Positions 50,627 through 59,010 of a stretch of DNA of 64,000 nt are shown here, piece by piece (the stretch's first letter is position 1; each line of letters begins with the position of its first letter). Both the position numbers and the translations under genes were made by a program. Source of the stretch: an uncultured Oscillospiraceae bacterium. Its GTDB lineage: Bacteria > Bacillota > Clostridia > Oscillospirales > Oscillospiraceae. The stretch spans positions 1 to 64,000 of the forward strand of contig CAJTPV010000007.1 of assembly GCA_910578505.1 (NCBI GenBank), written 5' to 3'. Below the pieces are notes generated by a model. The model ran no database searches and was not told the DNA's origin. It saw only the letters and a program-made list of their open reading frames with translations.

Positions 50627-52489
50627 TTACAGCAGCACGCTGATAAAATGGACCGCCATACACAGCGCGATCCCCACGGCGGTGGGCAGCGCCGCTGCCA
50701 GCGCCGTCCACTTCTTACTGCCGGTCTCCCGCCAGACGGTCAGGCAGGTGGCGCCGCAGGGGAAGTGGAAGAGGGTGAAGAGCAGGGCGCACACCGCCGT
50801 GACCGTGGTCCAGCCGTTGGCGGCCAGCAGGCCGTGGAGCTCCGCAAGGCTTCCGTAATCGGTCAGCGCGCCGGTGGAGAGGTAGCCCATGAGGATGCAG
50901 GGCACCACGATCTCGTTGGCCGGGAAGCCCAGCAGGAACGCCAGCAGGATGAAGCCGTCCAGCCCCATCAGTCCCCCCAGGGGCTGCAGGATAGCGGCCA
51001 GATGGGCCAGGATGCTCTCCCCGCCCACAGACAGGTTCGCCGCCGCCCAGATGACGATGCCCGCCGGAGCCGCCACCGCCACCGCCCGGCCCAGGACGAA
51101 CAGCGTCCGGTCCAGGATGGAGCGCACCAGCACCTGCCCCACCTGGGGCATCCGGTAGGGAGGCAGCTCCAGGGAGAAGGAGGACGCCTCGCCCTTGAGC
51201 ACCGTGGCGGACAGGAACCGGCTGGCCCACAGCGTCATGGCCACCGCCAGCACGATGACGCCCATCAGCAGCCCCGCCGCGGCGGCGGAGCTCCACAGGC
51301 CGTCGCCGGTGACGAAGAACATGGAGATCAGGGCGATCAGCGTGGGCAGGCGGCCATTGCAGGGCATGAAGGCGTTGGTCAGAATGGCGATCAGCCGCTC
51401 CCGTGGGCTCTGGATGATCCGGCAGCCCATGACGCCGCAGGCGTTGCAGCCCAGGGCCATGCACATAGTCAGGCTCTGACGGCCATGGGCCCCGGACTTC
51501 TGGAAAAAGTGGTCCAGATTAAAGGCCACCCGAGGCAGATAGCCCGCGTCCTCCAGCAGGGTGAACAGGGGGAAGAAGATGGCCATCGGCGGCAGCATCA
51601 CCGACACCACCCAGGCCACGGTGCGGTACATGCCGTCCACCAGCGCGCCCTCCACCCACCAGGGGGCTCCCGCCGCCTGCAGGACGCCCCGCAGCGGCTC
51701 CTGCCACCCCAGCAGCAGCCGGCTCAGCAGCTCCGACGGCACGTTGGCCCCCACCATCGTCAGCCACAGCACCAGCGCCAGCAGCAGAAGCATCACCGGG
51801 ATGCCGGTGGCCTTGGAGGTCAGCAGCCGGTCCAGGGCCCGGTCACGGCGCTGGGACAGCTCGTGGTCCTTCACAGAGACCCTGGCGGCGATTTCGGAGG
51901 CCCGCGCGATGGTGGCCGCCGCGCGGCACTCCCAGCAGCCGGGGCAGTTGGCGCACGCCCGCTCCGGTCTGGGCGGCGGATTGTCCGCCGTGTCCTCCAG
52001 CAGCTGCCGCAGGGCGTCCAGCCCCTGGCCGCCCCGAGCGGCGGCGCCCGCCACCGGACAGCCCAGCTCCTTTTCCAGCGCCGCCAGGTCGATTGCGATG
52101 TGCTTTTTTGCCGCCTCGTCCAACAGATTCACGCAGACCACCACCGGCCACGCGATCTCCATGATCTGCAGTACCAGCGCCAGGTTCCGCTCCAGACAGG
52201 TGGCGTCGGCCACCACCAGGGTCACGTCCGCCTGGCCGGACAGCAGGTAGTCCCGCGTGACCTCCTCCTCGGCGCTGCCGGGGTGGAGGGAGTAGGCCCC
52301 GGGCAGATCGACCAGGGTGTAGGTTTTTCCGTGATATGTATAGACGCCTGTGGCGGTGGCTACGGTCTTGCCCGGCCAGTTGCCGGTGTGCTGGTGCAGG
52401 TTGGTCAGGGCGTTGAACACCGTGGATTTCCCGACGTTGGGATTGCCTGCCAGGGCGATGGTGGGCCCCGGCCCGGGGGTTGCAGCCAT
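50627..52489 (-). CDS. feoB: Ferrous iron transporter FeoB
   Basis: 620 residues. N-terminal G domain: GNPNVGKSTVFNALT (G1), DLPGAYSL (G3), NLLDEA (G4-like). The membrane part has two Gate motifs and about eight helices; conserved cysteines occur in MALGCNACGVMGC and FPCGATC. It imports Fe(II) under anaerobic conditions. No feoA is adjacent. ATG 52489 is preferred to 52498 because aagggaggg would abut the latter with no spacing. Confidence 0.93.
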   Translation of the reverse strand: MAATPGPGPTIALAGNPNVGKSTVFNALTNLHQHTGNWPGKTVATATGVYTYHGKTYTLVDLPGAYSLHPGSAEEEVTRDYLLSGQADVTLVVADATCLERNLALVLQIMEIAWPVVVCVNLLDEAAKKHIAIDLAALEKELGCPVAGAAARGGQGLDALRQLLEDTADNPPPRPERACANCPGCWECRAAATIARASEIAARVSVKDHELSQRRDRALDRLLTSKATGIPVMLLLLALVLWLTMVGANVPSELLSRLLLGWQEPLRGVLQAAGAPWWVEGALVDGMYRTVAWVVSVMLPPMAIFFPLFTLLEDAGYLPRVAFNLDHFFQKSGAHGRQSLTMCMALGCNACGVMGCRIIQSPRERLIAILTNAFMPCNGRLPTLIALISMFFVTGDGLWSSAAAAGLLMGVIVLAVAMTLWASRFLSATVLKGEASSFSLELPPYRMPQVGQVLVRSILDRTLFVLGRAVAVAAPAGIVIWAAANLSVGGESILAHLAAILQPLGGLMGLDGFILLAFLLGFPANEIVVPCILMGYLSTGALTDYGSLAELHGLLAANGWTTVTAVCALLFTLFHFPCGATCLTVWRETGSKKWTALAAALPTAVGIALCMAVHFISVLL

Positions 52490-52609
52490 AGGAATCATCC
52501 CTCCCTTTGTTATTGCCGGTGTCGATAACCGGCGGTACTGTCAGTGTATGCGGGAGGCGGGTGATTTGCGCCTTTTCGGGAAAAGGGGAGGAAAAGTTGA
52601 AATTCCCCC

Positions 52610-52638
52610 TTGTCAGATAAGAAAATATGTGGTATAAA
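52610..52638 (+). promoter_or_regulatory. Promoter of the dap operon
   Basis: TTGTCA (52610-52615), 17 bases, TATAAA (52633-52638). Confidence 0.75.
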
Positions 52639-52644
52639 TAGTTC

Positions 52645-52871
52645 CAGCGATAGAGGTCGCGGAGGCGATGAACTTGGGGGAGCCGGCAGGCTGTGAACCC
52701 AAGGGAGGCAACTCCGCCGAATCCCACGGGCAGGCATGTCCGCGGGGTGGGGACGGGGAGAACATCTCCGCCACTGTCCGCAGGGCATCCTGCGGGTGCG
52801 CTATCTGCTTGCATTGAACAAGATCAACTTGTACAAGGCCGGCGGAGATAACCGCTGGTCCTAATTTTTTT
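52645..52871 (+). ncRNA. Lysine riboswitch with terminator
   Basis: The leader before dapA starts with gatagaggtcgcgg and closes with gcgctatc (about 52800), the P1 stem of an L-box. Between them are several GC stems and a gccgaa segment as in lysine riboswitches. A terminator GGCCGGCGG / CCGCTGGTC followed by taattttttt lies at 52837-52871. High lysine should stop transcription before dapA. The class call rests on this pattern and on the gene it controls. It fills the 397-base gap between feoB and dapA. Confidence 0.8.
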
Positions 52872-52886
52872 CAGGAGGCTTTTACT

Positions 52887-53777
52887 ATGGATATCCGCAA
52901 TCTGAAGGGCTCCATCGTAGCCCTGGTCACCCCCTTCCAAAACGACGGCTCCGTGTATTTTGACAAGCTCAAGGAGCTGGTCAACTGGCACATTGAGAAC
53001 AAGACCGACGCCATCCTCACCCTGGGCACCACCGGCGAGAGCTCCACCATGACCCACGAGGAGGACGACGCCGTCCTGCGGTGCGTGGTGGAGACCGTGG
53101 GCGGGCGGATCCCCGTCATCGCCGGCACCGGCTCCAACAGCACCCAGACCATGCTGGAGAAGAGCCTGCGGGCCCAGGAGCTGGGGGCCGACGGCCTGCT
53201 CATCATCACCCCCTACTACAACAAGGGCAACGCCGAGGGCATCTACCGCCACTTCGCCACCGTGGCCGACGCGGTGAACATCCCCTGCATCCTCTACAAC
53301 GTCCCCGGCCGCACCGGCTGCGCCATCTCCGTGGAGAACGTGGAGCGCCTGAGCAAGCACCCCAACATCTGCGGCATCAAAGAGGCCAGCGGCGACATGT
53401 CCTACGCCATGAAGATCGCCCACTGCATCGGGCCCGACTTCGCCCTCTGGTGCGGCAACGACGATATCACCCTGCCCCTGCTGTCCATCGGCGGCAGCGG
53501 CGTCATCTCCGTGTGGGCCAACATCATGCCCCGCCAGTGCCATGATATGGTCATGGACTACCTGGAGGGACGGCAGAAGGAGGCCGTGGCCGCGGCGGTG
53601 AAGTACCTTGACCTGATGAACGGCCTGTTTATGGAGGTCAACCCCATCCCCGTCAAGACCGCCCTGAACATGATGGGCAAGGGCGCGGGCGCTTTCCGCC
53701 TGCCCCTGTGCGAGATGACCCCGGCCCATCAGGAGCAGCTGCGCGGCCTGCTGGAGAAAGCGGGGCTGCTGGCATGA
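52887..53777 (+). CDS. dapA: 4-Hydroxy-tetrahydrodipicolinate synthase
   Basis: 296 residues. Motifs: LGTTGESSTMTHEE, the Tyr in IPCILYNVPGRTG and the Schiff-base Lys in CGIKEASGD. It joins pyruvate and aspartate semialdehyde in lysine and diaminopimelate synthesis. It is the first gene of a three-gene operon under the lysine riboswitch. Its stop overlaps dapB (ATGA). Confidence 0.97.
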   Translation: MDIRNLKGSIVALVTPFQNDGSVYFDKLKELVNWHIENKTDAILTLGTTGESSTMTHEEDDAVLRCVVETVGGRIPVIAGTGSNSTQTMLEKSLRAQELGADGLLIITPYYNKGNAEGIYRHFATVADAVNIPCILYNVPGRTGCAISVENVERLSKHPNICGIKEASGDMSYAMKIAHCIGPDFALWCGNDDITLPLLSIGGSGVISVWANIMPRQCHDMVMDYLEGRQKEAVAAAVKYLDLMNGLFMEVNPIPVKTALNMMGKGAGAFRLPLCEMTPAHQEQLRGLLEKAGLLA

Positions 53778-54502
53778 AGATTCTGCTGATCGGCTATGGC
53801 CGCATGGGCCGGCTTATTGAACAGACCGCCCTGGCGGCGGGGGACGAGATCGCCGCTGTGGTGGATATTGACACCATCGGCAAGCTGGAGACCATGGACA
53901 GGGCGGCGGACGTGGCGGTGGACTTCTCCAACCCTGCCGCCCTTCCTGCGGTGGCCGCCTATATCCGCCGCACCGGCACGCCCCTGCTGTCCGGCACCAC
54001 CGGCATGACGGCGGACGACCTGGCTGTATTGGACAAGCTGGGCCAATACGCCCCGGTGCTCCACAGCGCCAACTACTCCATCGGCGTGGCGGTGTTCCGC
54101 CGGGCCCTGGAGGCGGTCAGCGGCGTGCTGAAGCCGGATTTTGACATCGAGATCGTGGAGACCCACCACAACCAGAAGGTGGACGCCCCCAGCGGCACCG
54201 CCAAGATGCTGCTGGAGGCCATCGACCCCAACCACGAGTACACCCCCGTCTATGGCCGCCAGGGCATCTGCGGCAAGCGGACGGAGAAGGAGATCGGCGT
54301 CCACGCCATCCGGGGCGGCACCGAGGCCGGTACCCATACGGTCAGCTTCTTCGGCGCGGACGAGGTGCTGGAGATCACCCACCGGGCGTCGTCCAGACAG
54401 ATTTTTGTCAACGGCGCGCTGCATATGGCCCGGAAGCTGGCCAATATGCCCAAGGGCCGGTATAATTTGCAGGAGATCCTGTTTGGAGGGGAAAAGGCAT
54501 GA
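53774..54502 (+). CDS. dapB: 4-Hydroxy-tetrahydrodipicolinate reductase
   Basis: 242 residues. NAD(P)-binding start KILLIGYGRMGRLIE and the substrate motif EIVETHHNQKVDAPSGTA. It reduces the dapA product. Coupled to dapA and to dapH by four-base overlaps. Confidence 0.96.
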   Translation: MKILLIGYGRMGRLIEQTALAAGDEIAAVVDIDTIGKLETMDRAADVAVDFSNPAALPAVAAYIRRTGTPLLSGTTGMTADDLAVLDKLGQYAPVLHSANYSIGVAVFRRALEAVSGVLKPDFDIEIVETHHNQKVDAPSGTAKMLLEAIDPNHEYTPVYGRQGICGKRTEKEIGVHAIRGGTEAGTHTVSFFGADEVLEITHRASSRQIFVNGALHMARKLANMPKGRYNLQEILFGGEKA

Positions 54503-55197
54503 TGAACGCCCAGGAGATTATTGCCTATATCGGCAGCGCGGAGAAGAAAACGCCGGTGAAGGTGTACGTCAACGAAAAGGAGGCCATTGACTACGGCTCC
54601 GCCGCCGTCTTTGGGGACGGCGCGTCCAAGGTGGTCTTCGGCGACTGGCGGGAGCTGGGGCCGGTGCTGGAGGCCAACGCCGGGAAGATCAAGGACCTGG
54701 TGGTGGAAAACGACCGCCGCAACAGCGCCATCCCTATGCTGGACCTGAAGGGCGTCAACGCCCGCATTGAGCCGGGGGCCATCATCCGCGAGCAGGTGGA
54801 GATCGGCAATAACGCCGTCATCATGATGGGCGCGGTCATCAACATCGGCGCGGTCATCGGCGAGGGCACGATGATCGACATGGGCGCGATTTTGGGCGGT
54901 CGGGCCACGGTGGGCAAAAACTGCCACATCGGGGCCGGGGCCGTGCTGGCCGGGGTCATTGAGCCCGCCAGCGCCACGCCGGTGATCGTGGAGGACGGCG
55001 TGCTGGTGGGGGCCAACGCGGTGGTCATCGAGGGCGTGCATGTGGGGAAGAACGCCGTGGTGGCCGCCGGCGCGGTGGTCATTGAGGACGTGCCGGAGAA
55101 CACTGTGGTGGCGGGCTGCCCGGCCAGAGTCATTAAGATGAAGGACGAGGGCACCACCCAGAAAACCGCCCTGGAGGCGGCGCTGCGCACGCTGTAG
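54499..55197 (+). CDS. dapH: Tetrahydrodipicolinate N-acetyltransferase
   Basis: 232 residues. A left-handed beta-helix of hexapeptide repeats (RIEPGAIIREQVEIGNNAVI and onward) follows an N-terminal helical domain (MMNAQEIIAYIGSAEKKTP). The length and N-terminus fit the acetylase DapH rather than succinylase DapD. It commits the pathway to the acetyl route. An alternative start is the second Met at 54502. Confidence 0.93.
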   Translation: MMNAQEIIAYIGSAEKKTPVKVYVNEKEAIDYGSAAVFGDGASKVVFGDWRELGPVLEANAGKIKDLVVENDRRNSAIPMLDLKGVNARIEPGAIIREQVEIGNNAVIMMGAVINIGAVIGEGTMIDMGAILGGRATVGKNCHIGAGAVLAGVIEPASATPVIVEDGVLVGANAVVIEGVHVGKNAVVAAGAVVIEDVPENTVVAGCPARVIKMKDEGTTQKTALEAALRTL

Positions 55198-55210
55198 AGC
55201 AACAGAGAAA

Positions 55211-55279
55211 GAGACGGTGTTTGGGTCCTGTCCCGAGCTCCCTGGCTTCGGGGCGCCGGCCCAAACACCGCCTCTTTTT
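55211..55279 (+). terminator. Terminator of the dap operon
   Basis: CGGTGTTTGGG and CCCAAACACCG, extended by GAG/CTC, enclose a GC-rich inner stem; cctcttttt follows. The rest of the gap to 55494 holds a weak promoter (TTGACA at 55375, TACCAT at 55398). Confidence 0.85.
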
Positions 55280-55494
55280 CAGCGGTCGGGGGATTAGTCA
55301 GAACGGCAGAACATCCGGCGGAAAAACCGGCAGAATTTCGGGTAAAATGACCAGCAGGATATGGCCGGAAGCTGTTGACATAAAAATTGAACCGTGTTAC
55401 CATAAAAGTGCTGTTTAAGGCCGTTCCTGAGCCGGTAGCGGCACTTTTTTTGCTGGTGAGGCATTTTGAACCAAACGACGACAGGAGTGATACT

Positions 55495-56859
55495 ATGGAA
55501 GAGAAAGAACTGAATCCGCAGCAGGAAAACAAAATGGGCGTCATGCCCGTCAACCGCCTGCTGGTGAGCATGTCCGTGCCGATCATGCTCTCCATGCTGG
55601 TGCAGGCGCTGTACAATATCGTGGACAGCGTGTATGTGTCCCATATCAGCGAGAACGCGCTGAACGCGGTGAGCCTGGCGTTCCCGGTGCAGAACCTGAT
55701 GATCGCCGTGGCCACCGGCACGGGCGTGGGCATCAACGCGCTGCTGAGCAAGAGCCTGGGGCAGAAGAACTTTGAGCGGGCCAACCTGACCGCCTCCAAC
55801 GGCATGTTCCTGGCCGTGTGCAGCTACGCTGTGTTTGCCGTTGCCGGCGCGCTGTTCTCCCGGCAGTTTTTCCTGGTGCAGACCGATGTGGCGGAGATTG
55901 TGGACGGCGGCGCGATCTATATCCTGATCTGCACAGTGGGGTCCCTGGGCATTTTTATCCAGATCACCCTGGAGCGCCTGCTGCAGTCCACCGGCAAGAC
56001 CATTTATTCCATGATCACGCAGATGGCGGGGGCGCTGACCAACATCATCCTGGACCCCGTCTTTATCTTCAGCTGCGGCATGGGCGTAGCGGGCGCGGCG
56101 GTGGCGACCATCATGGGACAGGTGGTGGCGTGCGTGCTGTCCTACTACTTCAACGCAAAAAAGAATACGGAGATCTCCCTGAAGCTCCGGGGCTTCCGGC
56201 CGGACTGGGGCATCATCAGGCGCATTTATTCCGTGGGCCTGCCATCCATCGCCATGGCGTCCATCGGCTCGGTCATGACCTTCTGCCTGAACAAGATCCT
56301 GATCGCCTTCACCACCACGGCCACCGCCGTCCTGGGCGCGTACTTCAAGCTGCAGAGCTTTGTATTTATGCCCATCTTCGGCATGAACAACGGCATGGTG
56401 CCCATTGTGGCCTACAACTTCGGGGCGAAAAAACCGGAGCGCATGCTCAGCACCATCAAGCTGGGGATCCTGTACGCCGTGGGCATCATGCTCCTGGGCG
56501 TGACGGCCTTCCAGCTGGGCGCGGGGCTGCTGCTGAGCATCTTCGAGGCGTCGGACTACATGCTGGAGATTGGCGTGCCGGCGCTGCGGACCATCAGCCT
56601 CCACTTTGTCTTTGCCGGCTTCTGCATCGTCTCCTCCTCCACCTTCCAGGCCCTGGGCCACGGGATGCTGAGCCTCATCATCTCCCTGGTGCGGCAGCTG
56701 GTGGTGCTGCTGCCGGCGGCGTGGCTGCTGAGCCTGGCCGGACGGCTGGAGCTGGTCTGGTGGGCCTTCCCCATTGCGGAGATCGTCTCCCTGGCGATGT
56801 GCGCCGTCTTTTTGCGGTATGTGTACAAAAAAGAGATCCTGCCCATGCGGCAGGGGTAG
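55495..56859 (+). CDS. MATE-family efflux transporter
   Basis: 454 residues with twelve predicted membrane helices. MATE features: MPVNRLLVSMSVPIMLSMLV, then IVDSVYVSHISENALNAVSL, and the repeat half with ILIAFTTTATAVLGAYF. It exports cationic compounds or drugs by Na+ or H+ antiport; the substrate is unknown. ATG 55495 follows acaggag; earlier in-frame codons belong to the leader. Confidence 0.93.
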   Translation: MEEKELNPQQENKMGVMPVNRLLVSMSVPIMLSMLVQALYNIVDSVYVSHISENALNAVSLAFPVQNLMIAVATGTGVGINALLSKSLGQKNFERANLTASNGMFLAVCSYAVFAVAGALFSRQFFLVQTDVAEIVDGGAIYILICTVGSLGIFIQITLERLLQSTGKTIYSMITQMAGALTNIILDPVFIFSCGMGVAGAAVATIMGQVVACVLSYYFNAKKNTEISLKLRGFRPDWGIIRRIYSVGLPSIAMASIGSVMTFCLNKILIAFTTTATAVLGAYFKLQSFVFMPIFGMNNGMVPIVAYNFGAKKPERMLSTIKLGILYAVGIMLLGVTAFQLGAGLLLSIFEASDYMLEIGVPALRTISLHFVFAGFCIVSSSTFQALGHGMLSLIISLVRQLVVLLPAAWLLSLAGRLELVWWAFPIAEIVSLAMCAVFLRYVYKKEILPMRQG

Positions 56860-56886
56860 ACAGGATGCCATCAACCGGCAGCGCTG

Positions 56887-56926
56887 TCGAAGGGGCGCTC
56901 ACTGCAGCCAGTGAGCGCCCCTTCGA
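56887..56926. terminator. Perfect 18-bp hairpin terminator
   Basis: TCGAAGGGGCGCTCACTG (56887-56904) and CAGTGAGCGCCCCTTCGA (56909-56926) pair without mismatch around cagc and are followed by ttt. Confidence 0.85.
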
Positions 56927-56938
56927 TTTGCGTATGCC

Positions 56939-57570
56939 TCACAGGCGGCGCAGGTTGACCCGGTAGGCGCGCAGGCCGTCCTCCCCCGCGGTATCGACGA
57001 TCTGGTCAATGGCCGCGGCCAGGGCGGCCCGGTCCTCCGGCAGGGTCCCCTGGAGCTGGAAGGCGTTGGAGGCGCCCAGGGCGGCGAACCGGACGGGGAT
57101 GTCCAGGCCGTCCAGCAGCGCGCGGATTTCCCGGTATTTTTCCGTCTCGCTCTCCTCTGTCCAGTTCCCGCGCTGTATCTCCTGATACAGCTCTGCGTCC
57201 GGATAAACGGTCAGCATGTTGACGCCGATCAGCGCGGGATGGAGCTGGTTGCAGACTGCGGCGGTGGCTCGGGCCCCCGCCTCCCCCCGGCCCGCGCCGG
57301 AGATGCCCGCCAGGTAGAAGAAGCTGTAATGAATGCCGGCCTCATCCAGCCGGCGGCACTGCTCCACGATGTCCGCGGCGGTATAGCCCTTGTCCATAAA
57401 GCGCAGGGCCTCGCTGTCGCCGGTCTCGATGCCGATGGTCAGGCCGTCATACCCGGCCCGGCCCAGGGACGCCAGCTCCCCGTCCTGTGGTGGGTGCAGC
57501 CCGCTGTTGCCTCCAGCAGCAGCGACGAGGCCTCATAGGGGGGCCTCCAGATGGTTCCTGTGTAGTGCAT
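56939..57570 (-). pseudogene. Radical SAM protein gene, broken by internal deletion and frameshift
   Basis: From ATG 57570 (behind aggagg) the minus strand reads MHYTGTIWRPPYEASSLLLE and then TAGCTHH, the normal start of a radical SAM family. The frame is then lost and stops after 42 codons. The other frame resumes at GELASLGRAGYDGLTIGIET and continues to the natural end with FMDKGYTAADIVEQC. The CxxxCxxC cluster motif and roughly 90 residues between these points are missing. No SAM radical chemistry is possible. It diverges from an HxlR regulator. Confidence 0.85.
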
Positions 57571-57620
57571 GGCAAAACCTCCTGCTGTTTTTTGCCATTA
57601 TAGCACGGTACAGGAAAATG

Positions 57621-57637
57621 AAAAGTACGGTACTTTT
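57621..57637. promoter_or_regulatory. Palindromic operator for the HxlR-type regulator
   Basis: AAAAGTAC-G-GTACTTTT is a perfect 17-base palindrome in the divergent promoter region; related GGTAC/AGTACC pieces flank it. HxlR-family proteins are known to bind GTAC-type palindromes. Confidence 0.7.
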
Positions 57638-57697
57638 TTGCAGTACCTTGCTTTTTCGGCGCGTTGGCGCTATGATAGGTCCGTGAGGTGACGGGAC

Positions 57698-58033
57698 ATG
57701 AAAAAAACAGAGGCATCCGTGCAGCGCTGCAAAACCATGTCCGCGCTGCAAAAGATCCTGGGCGGCAAGTGGAAGCTGGAGATCCTCTATTACATCGCCT
57801 TCCACGATGTCCGCCGGTTCGGCGCGCTGCGCCGCCAGCTGGGGGAAATCACCGAGTCCTCCCTGACCAAGCAGCTGCGGGAATTGGAGGCCGACGGCTT
57901 CCTCATCCGGCACGACTTCCAGGAGATCCCGCCGCGGGTGGAGTATACGCTGTCCGACCTGGGGCGGAGCTTTATGGACGTCATGGCGTATATGAAGGCC
58001 TGGGGGGATCGCCATCTGCCCGGCGCGCCATAA
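57698..58033 (+). CDS. HxlR-family transcriptional regulator
   Basis: 111 residues. Winged helix of HxlR type: LQKILGGKWKLEILYYIAFH, RFGALRRQLGEITESSLTKQ, LRELEADGFLIRHDF. Cys11 (VQRCKT) matches the conserved redox-sensing cysteine of YodB/HypR relatives. It likely controls itself and the divergent radical SAM gene through the palindrome at 57621. Confidence 0.92.
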   Translation: MKKTEASVQRCKTMSALQKILGGKWKLEILYYIAFHDVRRFGALRRQLGEITESSLTKQLRELEADGFLIRHDFQEIPPRVEYTLSDLGRSFMDVMAYMKAWGDRHLPGAP

Positions 58034-58109
58034 GAAACCGCCAGTCCGGGACCCGCCGGAGAGGGGCGGGCCTGGGCTGACGGCAGCAAAAAGGACCATA
58101 AAAACGATC

Positions 58110-58310
58110 GGACAAAATAAGGACGCCCCGCAGAAGCCGTGTGAGCCCGCTATAACCTGCACATAGAAAGCAGGTGGGTCGCCTGCAGCGTCCTTTACTA
58201 CTTCCAACTTCCAACCGCAGAAAGCAGCCGGGAGGCCTGCAAACCAGACGCTGAACCAGCATCCCGAATAACGAAATGTGGGTTAAAAAAAGACTCATCA
58301 CGCACCCCGC
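58110..58310 (-). ncRNA. Structured RNA, 6S-like candidate
   Basis: No gene fits this 353-base gap. On the minus strand a GC-rich, stem-rich stretch ends in a long hairpin that opens with ggacgctgcag, has the inner loop acctgc-tttctatgt-gcaggt, closes with ctgcggggcgtcc (58133-58121 on plus) and is followed by ttattttg. The stretch gacccacctgcttt...gcaggttatagcgggctcacacggc resembles firmicute 6S RNA. Boundaries are approximate. A covariance search would decide. Confidence 0.5.
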
Positions 58311-58386
58311 AGGGCATCGCAAACGAAACATATTTATGCTATTCTATGCCGCGCTTGGCGCGGCGGGAACACCCCGTCCGGGGCCA

Positions 58387-58671
58387 TTATTCCTCCTCGT
58401 CGTAGAAGCGCTCCATAAAGAGGCCGTAGATCTCCTCCAGCTCCTCGTCGGTGTCCAGGGTGGAGAGCAGCTCCTCGCCGTTTTCCTCAATGGACTTGAG
58501 GATGACCATGCCGTACTCGTCGCTGTCCTCCGCGTCCTCCTCCAGCACGGCGGGGAAAAAAGCCATGTAGGTGGTCCCCTTGTGCTCCAGAGCGTCTACC
58601 AGCTCCAGTTCGATATCGTTGCCCTCCTCGTCTGTGACGGTGATGAAATCAGGGCCGTACTCCTCGCTCAT
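58387..58671 (-). CDS. DUF1292 acidic protein
   Basis: 94 residues, strongly acidic, with the family core ITVTDEEGNDIELELVDALE and TYMAFFPAVLEE. Small DUF1292 proteins are widespread in Bacillota and have no known role. ATG 58671 has gggagg upstream. GC hairpins (ccccgga-cgggg and GCCGCGC-caa-GCGCGGC at 58348-58364) follow its stop and may terminate it. Confidence 0.85.
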   Translation of the reverse strand: MSEEYGPDFITVTDEEGNDIELELVDALEHKGTTYMAFFPAVLEEDAEDSDEYGMVILKSIEENGEELLSTLDTDEELEEIYGLFMERFYDEEE

Positions 58672-58861
58672 CGGCGGAACCTCCCTCATCGCGTTTTGGC
58701 GTCCTCTGCCGCCTGCTCCTATAGTTTACCCCGTTTTCAGGAAAATTGCAAGAGGATTTCTATAGTGACTTTTCGACAATTTCTGGGGCGTTTTTTTGTG
58801 CCGATTGAAGAAATTTTGGTTCTTCCCCCGGAAACACCTGACAAGTTTCGCATTTTTTGTC

Positions 58862-58890
58862 TTTTCAAAACCGCCGCGCCGTGTTATACT
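58862..58890 (+). promoter_or_regulatory. Promoter of the class A PBP gene
   Basis: TTTTCA (58862-58867), 17 bases, TATACT (58885-58890). The rest of the gap 58672-59010 is leader sequence ending in aaaaaaggaggt. Confidence 0.7.
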
Positions 58891-59010
58891 GTAGTCTGGT
58901 TCTTTGTGGGGAGACGGCCCGCGAACGCCTGCCCCCGCGAAAAAGTCCTGTTTTCCCGCCCTTTTCGGGCCGGGGAGACACTCCACTTCGAAAAAAGGAG
59001 GTACACAACT

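Noticed and set aside
55387..55494. Attenuator hairpin in the MATE leader (around 55422-55450)
   Set aside because: There is a T run, but the stem is short and interrupted, so support is too weak.
58276..59010. PBP extended to 1161 residues
   Set aside because: The extra part runs through the DUF1292 gene, the RNA candidate and the PBP promoter.
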